Of a DNA stretch of 29,514 bases, positions 24,419 to 29,514 are shown in pieces (positions within the stretch are counted from its first letter, which is position 1; every line of letters begins with the position of its first letter). Source of the DNA: a virus; the IMG/VR virus record IMGVR_UViG_3300008459_000262, positions 1 through 29,514 of that record; one strand, 5' to 3'. Below the pieces are notes generated by a model. That model saw only the letters and a list, made by a program, of their open reading frames with translations, searched no databases and was not told the DNA's origin. Both the position numbers and the translations under genes were made by a program.

Positions 24419-24750
24419 TAAAGTTAGCTAGTCTATTAGAAAAAGAAATGACACCTGCTCAAAAAGAATTCGCAGCATTGGCTCCTCCAAATGATAAAAT
24501 AACATATGCTGATAAAATTGCAGGTGCTAAAAAGAAAAAAGGAATTCAAAAAGAAGGTCATGGTGATCACGAAGTAGCAATGGCTATGGCTAGCTTAAAA
24601 TCAATAATTAAATCCTCAGTTACCCTATTGAATAAATTAGGCAACGAAGAACGCAATATACCAGGTTGGATTCAAGACCATATAACAAACGCTGAAAACT
24701 ATATTGATCAAGCGGCTCAAGGTTTTCACGAAATACACCATGATGAATAA
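24415..24750 (+). CDS. Leader-bearing small helical protein
   Basis: This 111-residue protein begins with MIKLASLLEK; L7-L-E9 fits the prohead-protease pattern, followed by a basic, Lys-rich segment (about 30-45, AGAKKKKGIQKEGHG). The C-terminal half (about 48-111) is a conserved helical domain: HEVAMAMASLKSIIKSSVTL, then GWIQDHITNAENYIDQAAQG, two antiparallel helices. I recall this domain in many phage proteins, sometimes alone and sometimes at the end of longer ones, with no known role. The start overlaps the TGA of the Dps-like gene and its end overlaps the next gene. Virion packaging is inferred from the leader. Confidence 0.8.
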   Translation: MIKLASLLEKEMTPAQKEFAALAPPNDKITYADKIAGAKKKKGIQKEGHGDHEVAMAMASLKSIIKSSVTLLNKLGNEERNIPGWIQDHITNAENYIDQAAQGFHEIHHDE

Positions 24751-25273
24751 ACAATTAATATTAGAAAAATACATTAAGGTAGCTGTTCGTAAAGCTCTTC
24801 AAGAGCAAGAAGAACAACAGAAAATAGCAGAGAAAGCGATGTATATGATATATCGTTTTCCTAAACTTAAAGAGTTAATGGAAGACTTAATGTCTCCTGC
24901 TTTTGGTCGTTACGTTAATGGTATTAATATAGTTGCTCCTAAACCAACAACATTCAAAGTTGACCTAACTAATGGTCAAGATTTTAGTATTAAATACATT
25001 GGTAAAGGTAATTTTCAAATTAAGGTAGCAGGTAAAAAATATGATCCACTCAATATAGGTGAATTAGAGCGTGCTTCACAAGGTATAGCTGATTTATTAG
25101 AATTAAATTACGCTCCTAAAGAAGCTGAAGGGGCACCATCAGGTGGGGGAGAACCACCACAACCCGGAGCTGAAGAATTAGGTGGAGATCTAGCATCAGC
25201 TGAAACACCTCCTGCTGAAACCCCTGCAGAAACACCACCAGCTGAAGAAGAAACACCACCAGCAGAAGCATAA
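24743..25273 (+). CDS. Leader-type helical protein with Pro/Glu/Thr tail
   Basis: This 176-residue protein uses the ATG at 24743; the adjacent ATG at 24740 is equally possible, giving one more Met. The N-terminal helix includes I6-L-E8 and L19-Q-E21 cleavage-type sites. The body (about 30-125) is a compact mixed domain (RFPKLKELMEDLMSP, then KVDLTNGQDFSIKYIGKGNF) with no recognised family. The C-terminus (about 130-176) is low complexity, rich in Pro, Glu, Thr and Ala, similar to linkers in the 687-residue protein and in the gene at 26353. The tail may be a truncated or lost linker to another domain. The start overlaps the previous stop by eight bases. Confidence 0.77.
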   Translation: MNKQLILEKYIKVAVRKALQEQEEQQKIAEKAMYMIYRFPKLKELMEDLMSPAFGRYVNGINIVAPKPTTFKVDLTNGQDFSIKYIGKGNFQIKVAGKKYDPLNIGELERASQGIADLLELNYAPKEAEGAPSGGGEPPQPGAEELGGDLASAETPPAETPAETPPAEEETPPAEA

Positions 25274-25290
25274 AAATAAAATAAAAATAT

Positions 25291-25491
25291 ATGTTAATTA
25301 ACGAAGTAAAGGCAGTACAAATTAAAGTAGGAAGTACTTTTAATATAGCTGACGACTTAGGAAAATTCAAAAAAGGTGAAGAAGTTACTGTAGATGATGT
25401 ACAAAATTCAGCTATGGATATTGTAGTAACATTATCTAACAACGCAGGAATTACAGATACTTTTTATCTTGATAGAGATGATGAAATATAA
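25291..25491 (+). CDS. Small hypothetical protein
   Basis: This 66-residue acidic protein is probably all-beta: VQIKVGSTFNIADDLGKFKK, then GEEVTVDDVQ and DIVVTLSN strands, an SH3-like or small barrel pattern. It opens with M-L-I-N-E, so I3-N-E5 could itself be a very short cleavage leader, but this is weak. The leader upstream is A-rich (AAAATAAAAATAT before ATG), the same string as before 11834. It is followed by a small inverted repeat and the exonuclease gene. Function unknown. Confidence 0.7.
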   Translation: MLINEVKAVQIKVGSTFNIADDLGKFKKGEEVTVDDVQNSAMDIVVTLSNNAGITDTFYLDRDDEI

Positions 25492-25495
25492 ATTT

Positions 25496-25509
25496 GGTTT
25501 ATCTAAACC
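25496..25509 (+). terminator. Weak inverted repeat GGTTT-N4-AAACC
   Basis: GGTTTATCTAAACC is a perfect inverted repeat right after the stop of the 66-residue gene, followed by an interrupted T-rich run. It could be a weak terminator or an operator half-pair; the stem is only five base pairs. Confidence 0.3.
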
Positions 25510-25546
25510 TATTTATTATCTTCATTTTTAAACAAAACTACTCGTT

Positions 25547-26308
25547 ATGAGTCAAATTAAGAGATTATTTTTCGACATTGAAACAGCACCAAATATTGGT
25601 TTGTTTTGGGAAGCAGGTTATAAAAAAACTATTAGCCCCGATAATATAATTAAAGAAAGAGCAATTATTTGTATTTGCTATAAATGGGAACATGAAGATG
25701 AAGTACATTCATTAACATGGGACAAAAATCAAAGCGATAAAAAAATGCTAGAACAATTCGTTAAAGTTGCTAATGAAGCAGACGAATTGGTAGGACATAA
25801 TGGTGATCGTTTCGATTTACCTTGGGTTAGAACACGCTGCTTATTACATAATATCTCAATGTTTCCTAACTATACTACAGTAGATACACTTAAAGTTAGT
25901 CGTTCTAAATTTAAATTTAATTCTAATAAACTTGACTATATTGCTCAAGTATTAGGTATAGGTAAAAAAATACATACCGGTTTTGATTTATGGAAACGAA
26001 TAGTGCTAGATAAAGATAAAGAAGCACTAGATCACATGGTTGAATATTGTAAAGGCGACGTAACATTACTTGAAGAAGTTTACCATAAGTTATCAGCATA
26101 TATTCCTGTTAAAACTCATCAAGGTATGCTAATGGGTAATGGTAAAGAATCATGCCCTTCATGCGGTTCTGATCAAATGAAATATACTAAAAAACGCATA
26201 TCAGCTACAGGTACTATGAGAGTACAATTTCAATGTAAAAAATGCGGTAAATATCATACTGTAGCAGAAAGAACAGCAGAAAACATCATGGCAGACGGGG
26301 AAAAGTAA
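25547..26308 (+). CDS. DEDDy 3'-5' exonuclease with zinc ribbon (YprB / RNase H-like type)
   Basis: This 253-residue protein has the DEDDy exonuclease motifs. D10-x-E12 lies in LFFDIETAP, D90 in GHNGDRFDLPW (84-92), and Y167 with D171 in YCKGDVTLL. The family (RNase H-like exonuclease, as in YprB) degrades DNA or RNA from the 3' end. A C-terminal zinc ribbon follows: C203-x2-C206 (CPSCGSD) and C230-x2-C233 (CKKCGKY), which may bind nucleic acid. It has no internal-protein leader, so it probably acts in the infected cell in repair, recombination or host-DNA turnover. It lies among leader-bearing genes but has its own 55-base gap, hence possibly its own promoter. Confidence 0.93.
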   Translation: MSQIKRLFFDIETAPNIGLFWEAGYKKTISPDNIIKERAIICICYKWEHEDEVHSLTWDKNQSDKKMLEQFVKVANEADELVGHNGDRFDLPWVRTRCLLHNISMFPNYTTVDTLKVSRSKFKFNSNKLDYIAQVLGIGKKIHTGFDLWKRIVLDKDKEALDHMVEYCKGDVTLLEEVYHKLSAYIPVKTHQGMLMGNGKESCPSCGSDQMKYTKKRISATGTMRVQFQCKKCGKYHTVAERTAENIMADGEK

Positions 26309-26316
26309 TATTTATT
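26307..26316 (+). promoter_or_regulatory. AATATTTATT motif abutting a stop
   Basis: A copy of the recurring motif begins inside the TAA stop of the exonuclease gene. The next ATG (26353) is 36 bases away, longer than the usual 17-27, so this copy either has a different role or the leader is longer. Confidence 0.3.
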
Positions 26317-26352
26317 GGCAAAGTAATTGCATTACATTTACAATAAAACATT

Positions 26353-26745
26353 ATGGAACTTATAAAGGAAGCAAAACGTTTTCAAAAATTAGCCGGTATA
26401 TTAAAGGAACAACCCGAAGATCAACAACCTGAGGAAGAAACCCCACCTGCGGACACTCCAGAAACTCCTCAAGGACCTATCAGTAAAGCTGAGGCTAAAC
26501 AAATGATTAGGGATACTAAAGGTAAATTCTTTACAGTAACATTTATTAAAAAAGATGGTACAACACGTGTAATGAATGCTCGTTTAGGAGTTAAAGCATA
26601 CCTAAAAGGTGGTGAATTACCCTATGATCCTGAAGAAAAAGGATTAATACCAGTATATGATGTAAAAACAAAAGATTATAGAATGGTAAATATTAATACC
26701 ATTACTAAATTAAAGATTGGTAATAACGAATACGAAGTAAGGTAA
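26353..26745 (+). CDS. Leader-type protein with SH3-like barrel
   Basis: This 130-residue protein has an N-terminal leader (residues 1-19, MELIKEAKRFQKLAGILKE) with two (L/I)-x-E sites, I4-K-E6-Ala and L17-K-E19. A Pro/Glu/Thr linker follows (about 20-42, PEEETPPADTPETPQ), then a compact beta domain (about 45-130): GKFFTVTFIKKDGTTRVMNA, LGVKAYLKGGE and YRMVNINTITKL. I recall this domain from phage proteins labelled SH3 beta-barrel fold. It may bind nucleic acid or another virion protein. Its stop overlaps the ATG of the phosphoribosyltransferase-like gene. Cleavage and packaging are inferred from the leader. Confidence 0.83.
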   Translation: MELIKEAKRFQKLAGILKEQPEDQQPEEETPPADTPETPQGPISKAEAKQMIRDTKGKFFTVTFIKKDGTTRVMNARLGVKAYLKGGELPYDPEEKGLIPVYDVKTKDYRMVNINTITKLKIGNNEYEVR

Positions 26746-27728
26746 TGATTAAACTAGTCGACATACTAAAAGAATTATTAGTAGAAGGAATTAATTTAGA
26801 TAAGACAACCGGTAAAACTATTATTAGTAATACTAATAATTCCGATGATTTACTATTTACGGGTGGTTTAAAAGAAGCTACTATTTCTGGAGTAGATGTT
26901 TGGTATAGCATTGAATATAATAAGGATAATCCCAATGCTGATGATATGGCTATACTAGCTGATAATATAAAAGAATTAAAAAATGTAGACCAGACTCAAA
27001 TTCATGATCTTATTAAAAAAGATATTGAAAAATTGCTTGATATATATACATTTAAACCAAAAACAGTATATTATTTAGATTCAAGCGCTCCTTTATCTAA
27101 ATTAATAGGAAATATAATTAAAGAAATAGATCCTAAAATTGATGTTTTACCTTTATATAAAATAAAATGGCCTTCTTCAAAAGACTTATTAGTTAGTAAT
27201 TATAAAGAACTAATTAGTTCTCCTAGCATTCTTTCTTCTGTAGAAGAAATAGCTCAGAAAGTATGGGAAAAAAATGATGGGAAATTTAAAAGTACAGGTA
27301 TACCACCTAAATATAGAGCTTATTTTAAATCTAAATATGACTTAGATAAAATATTAGAAAAAAATTCAATACTGTTTGTAGATGATAATATCCAAACAGG
27401 AACTGATTTTAAATCTATAAATGATAAATTTAAGGATAGCTCTCATATTGCTTTTTATACTGCTATAAGACTTAGTAGAACAGGGAAAAAAACAACTCCT
27501 GCTTCAATTGCTGCTAAATCAAATAAAATTCCTTCTATCTTTAAATTTACTGAATCAGATTTAAAACAGTTTAGTAATGGATTAGGATTAAAAAGTACAT
27601 ATAATGAACTTAAAAAACTACAAGACAAAGGATATGTAGAAAAAGGTTCTACTGTTCTTCCTAATGGAACAACATATTATTTCTTTAAAAATAAAGAACT
27701 AAAAATAGCAGACTTATTAAAAAAATAA
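26745..27728 (+). CDS. Leader-bearing phosphoribosyltransferase-like protein
   Basis: This 327-residue protein begins with MIKLVDILKE, the standard leader of this genome. Its body includes residues 212-222, VDDNIQTGTDF, a good match to the PRPP-binding loop (V-D-D-x-x-x-T-G-x-T) of type I phosphoribosyltransferases. A YYLDSSAPLSKLIGNIIKEI segment (about 107-126) fits the Rossmann-like helix upstream of it. The N-terminal 100 residues are beta/alpha and unassigned. Type I enzymes act in nucleotide salvage, but some toxin and effector systems use the same fold, so substrate and role are open. As a putative injected enzyme it might act on host nucleotide pools. It is followed by the strongest terminator in the window. 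Confidence 0.85.
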   Translation: MIKLVDILKELLVEGINLDKTTGKTIISNTNNSDDLLFTGGLKEATISGVDVWYSIEYNKDNPNADDMAILADNIKELKNVDQTQIHDLIKKDIEKLLDIYTFKPKTVYYLDSSAPLSKLIGNIIKEIDPKIDVLPLYKIKWPSSKDLLVSNYKELISSPSILSSVEEIAQKVWEKNDGKFKSTGIPPKYRAYFKSKYDLDKILEKNSILFVDDNIQTGTDFKSINDKFKDSSHIAFYTAIRLSRTGKKTTPASIAAKSNKIPSIFKFTESDLKQFSNGLGLKSTYNELKKLQDKGYVEKGSTVLPNGTTYYFFKNKELKIADLLKK

Positions 27729-27781
27729 CATATAGACAGATTCATAGCCTGTCGACTAATAAACAATATTATGCAGCTGTG

Positions 27782-27810
27782 GCGCACCTAGACGGTGCGC
27801 TTTCTATTTG
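27782..27810 (+). terminator. Rho-independent terminator
   Basis: GCGCACC, loop TAGAC, GGTGCGC makes a perfect 7-base-pair stem with a 5-base loop, followed by a T-rich run (TTTCTATTTG). The GC-rich stem stands out in this A/T-rich genome. It lies after the leader-bearing gene cluster and marks its likely 3' end. The first 53 bases of the gap hold only a weak GACAG/CTGTC inverted repeat (27735-27753) and no recognised RNA gene. Confidence 0.82.
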
Positions 27811-27830
27811 TATAATTAAAATAAAAACCA

Positions 27831-27840
27831 TATATTTATA
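27831..27840 (+). promoter_or_regulatory. TATATTTATA intergenic motif
   Basis: A copy of the recurring motif follows the terminator and is 11 bases before the ATG at 27852, where a new transcription unit would be expected to begin. Position after a terminator favours a promoter reading. Confidence 0.4.
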
Positions 27841-27851
27841 AAAAATTTTTT

Positions 27852-28106
27852 ATGAAAAAATCAGTACAATTTAGACAAGCAATGCAGCATATGCTGAATA
27901 CTGCTAAAAGCCAAGCAAATGTGAGAATTGTTAAAGCACCAAGATCACATCCACAAGAACCTACTCCGGTAGAACCCGAATTAAAGTCTACACCTCTTCC
28001 CGTAATAGAAAAATCTATTGTTTTAGAGGTTACAAAATCTATAGAAGATATACCTTCTTTTTCTACTGGTTCTGTAGTTAATTCCTATAAAAAACAGGCA
28101 AAATAA
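27852..28106 (+). CDS. Small basic hypothetical protein
   Basis: This 84-residue protein has a basic, helical N-terminus (about 1-25, MKKSVQFRQAMQHMLNTAKS) and a Pro-rich, acidic middle, with a basic end (NSYKKQAK). No family is recognised and no cleavage leader is visible. It is the first gene after the terminator and its leader holds the recurring motif. The low-complexity composition makes coding confidence moderate, but the frame, the A-rich start context and the fit to neighbouring gene spacing support it. Confidence 0.65.
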   Translation: MKKSVQFRQAMQHMLNTAKSQANVRIVKAPRSHPQEPTPVEPELKSTPLPVIEKSIVLEVTKSIEDIPSFSTGSVVNSYKKQAK

Positions 28107-28124
28107 AAATAGTATATTCAATCT

Positions 28125-28604
28125 ATGAATATATTTTACATAAACACAGACCCCATAACAGCAGCACAAGAATTATGCGATGATCACATTCGCAAAATGC
28201 AAATTGAATCTGCACAAATGTGCTGTACAGCTCATTGGGCTTCAGGTAGCGAAGCACCATATAAGAGAGCACATTTAAATCACCCATCAACTAAATGGGT
28301 TAGAGAATCTATACACCACTATAGATGGGTTGTAGAACATGGTTTAGAAGTATGTAATGAGTTTACTAAACGCTATGGTAAATCTCATAAAACACAAACC
28401 GTACTAGAATGGTGTCGTGATAATGAACCTAGTATTCCTGATAATGGATTCACAGAGCCACCACAATGTATGCCTGATGAATATAAGAAAACTAATGCTA
28501 TAGATGGATATAAAACATACTATATAGAAGATAAAATTAAAAATAAACAACTAACATACAATAAATTAAATAATACCCCAGAATGGATAAAAAAATCGTT
28601 ATAG
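28125..28604 (+). CDS. Conserved phage protein of unknown function
   Basis: This 159-residue protein resembles a conserved family of tailed-phage proteins I recall, which begins with an INTDPITAAQELCDDHIRKM-type segment followed by ESAQMCCTAHW. Later come NHPSTKWVRES, HHYRWVVEHGLEVCNEFTKR and YGKSHKT. The many His, Cys and Trp residues are conserved-looking. A distant link to pyrimidine-dimer glycosylase (T4 endonuclease V) has been suggested in annotations, but I cannot confirm it from the sequence. It ends in TAG, the only TAG stop seen here, and overlaps the next gene by 22 bases. A nucleic-acid role is a guess. Confidence 0.83.
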   Translation: MNIFYINTDPITAAQELCDDHIRKMQIESAQMCCTAHWASGSEAPYKRAHLNHPSTKWVRESIHHYRWVVEHGLEVCNEFTKRYGKSHKTQTVLEWCRDNEPSIPDNGFTEPPQCMPDEYKKTNAIDGYKTYYIEDKIKNKQLTYNKLNNTPEWIKKSL

Positions 28605-29514
28605 TTGGAGCCGGTGTAGCCGGTATTAACGCAGCAACTAAACTAGTAGACAATGGATACCCTGGAGAATTAATCACCATTATAGACAAAGGTAATGACC
28701 CACATAACCGCTTACCTGAAGAGGTAATGACAGGTATGCTAGGTGCTGGTGGATGGAGTGATGGTAAATTAACATATCACACAGCAATTGGTGGTCAACT
28801 ATCAAAATATTGTGGCGAAGAAAAAGCAATGGAATTAATGGATCAAGTTATTAGTAACTTCAGACGCTTCCACCCTAAACCAGAAGAAATATTCTGTTCT
28901 GACCCAGTAGCTGAACCAGACTTTATTAAACCATACTTTGGATTACGTTTATTTCCTGTATGGCATATTGGTAGTAATTATTTACATGAGATTGCTAAAG
29001 CATGGTATCAATATTTGTTAGATAAGGGTGTTCATTTTAAATGGAATGCTGAAGTAACTAATATCAATTTTGATATGAATAGAGTTACTATTAGTTATGG
29101 AATTGATATTCATAATTTATATTATGATGAACTAATATTTGCAGTAGGCAAATCAGGTATCGACTTTGCTCAAAAACTATCAGACAACTATAAATTACCA
29201 ACTGAACCTAAATCAGTTCAAATAGGTGTTCGATTTGAAGCACCACAAAAGTATTTTCAAAAATTAATAGACATATCATATGATTTCAAACTATATCAGA
29301 AGTATGAAAATGTTTCTCTACGTAGCTTTTGTACTAATAATAATGCCGCTTACGTGGCCGTGGAGGAAACGTACGGCGATGTTACGTACAACGGACATGC
29401 GAAAAAGGGCGAACAATTCCGAAACGATATGACCAATTTTGGTATATTGATGGAAATTAAAGGTATTGAAGATCCATTTAAATGGTCAAGGGATGTAGTA
29501 AGAAAATTACAACT
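28583..29514 (+). CDS. FAD-dependent dehydrogenase (COG2509-like), 5' part
   Basis: The frame is open from the ATG at 28583 to the window end (310 codons), so the gene is truncated by the window. Residues 5-14 read IVIVGAGVAG, the Gly-rich FAD-binding fold. G54-A-G-G-W-S-D-G-K-L63 corresponds to the GxGAGxFSDGKL motif of COG2509 (uncharacterised FAD-dependent dehydrogenases). Further on, R247-S-F-C-T and YNGHAKKG align with the RTFC and NGMS regions of that family. Its reaction is not known. Phage-borne copies would count as auxiliary metabolic genes. It overlaps the preceding gene, so it is part of the same unit. Local G+C rises to about 50% at 29341-29420. Confidence 0.88.
   Translation, partial: MDKKIVIVGAGVAGINAATKLVDNGYPGELITIIDKGNDPHNRLPEEVMTGMLGAGGWSDGKLTYHTAIGGQLSKYCGEEKAMELMDQVISNFRRFHPKPEEIFCSDPVAEPDFIKPYFGLRLFPVWHIGSNYLHEIAKAWYQYLLDKGVHFKWNAEVTNINFDMNRVTISYGIDIHNLYYDELIFAVGKSGIDFAQKLSDNYKLPTEPKSVQIGVRFEAPQKYFQKLIDISYDFKLYQKYENVSLRSFCTNNNAAYVAVEETYGDVTYNGHAKKGEQFRNDMTNFGILMEIKGIEDPFKWSRDVVRKLQ

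Noticed and set aside
27729-27781. Small RNA or tRNA in the gap before the terminator
   Set aside because: The stretch has only a weak 5-base-pair inverted repeat (GACAG/CTGTC), and is too short and lacks tRNA arms.
1-29514. CRISPR array, insertion sequence or tRNA
   Set aside because: No direct-repeat/spacer pattern, transposase or terminal inverted repeats were seen, and gaps are too small for tRNA clusters.

Overview
The window is one contiguous piece of a low-GC (roughly 30% G+C by eye) contractile-tailed, T4-like bacteriophage genome. Every supported gene lies on the + strand and they are packed almost end to end. The longest stretch without a gene is 123 bases (27729-27851), so there is no region over 300 bases without coding. 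Start codons lack Shine-Dalgarno sequences and are preceded by A/T-rich leaders. Stops are nearly all TAA. That suits a phage of Bacteroidota (for example marine flavobacteria), but the host is an inference.

Layout. (1) 1-13837 is a baseplate, tail and fibre block. It holds the end of a hub/spike-like protein, a coiled-coil protein with hydrophobic segments, a small acidic protein, gp25-like and gp6-like baseplate wedge proteins, a DNRLRE-like protein, a small helical protein, a 1577-residue wedge/fibre-network protein, a repetitive structural protein and two paralogous structural proteins. (2) 13837-16408 holds a small ParB/Srx-like protein, a GIY-YIG nuclease, a DnaG-type (gp61-like) primase and a PD-(D/E)XK RecB/Cas4-like nuclease. 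(3) 16435-27728 is an accessory block of proteins that mostly begin with a short amphipathic leader ending in (L/I)-x-E, often MIKLxDILxE. It also contains a DEDDy exonuclease and a Dps-like helical protein without such a leader. (4) 27729-29514 holds a strong hairpin terminator, a small hypothetical gene, a conserved phage protein and the start of a COG2509-type FAD-dependent dehydrogenase that runs off the window.

The most interesting reading is that about ten to twelve genes carry a capsid-targeting leader like those of T4 internal proteins IPI-IPIII and Alt. In T4 the leader directs the protein into the prohead and is cut by the gp21 protease after (L/I)-x-E, and the mature protein is injected with the DNA. 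If the same holds here, the phage would package a varied set of proteins. These include a 687-residue polyvalent protein (nucleotidyltransferase + ParB/Srx-like + HELIH metallopeptidase + ADP-ribosyltransferase), a stand-alone ParB/Srx-like protein, a phosphoribosyltransferase-like protein, an SH3-like protein, several Cys-rich zinc-binding-like proteins and an 885-residue protein. Packaging and cleavage are inferred. The prohead protease and capsid genes are not in the window.
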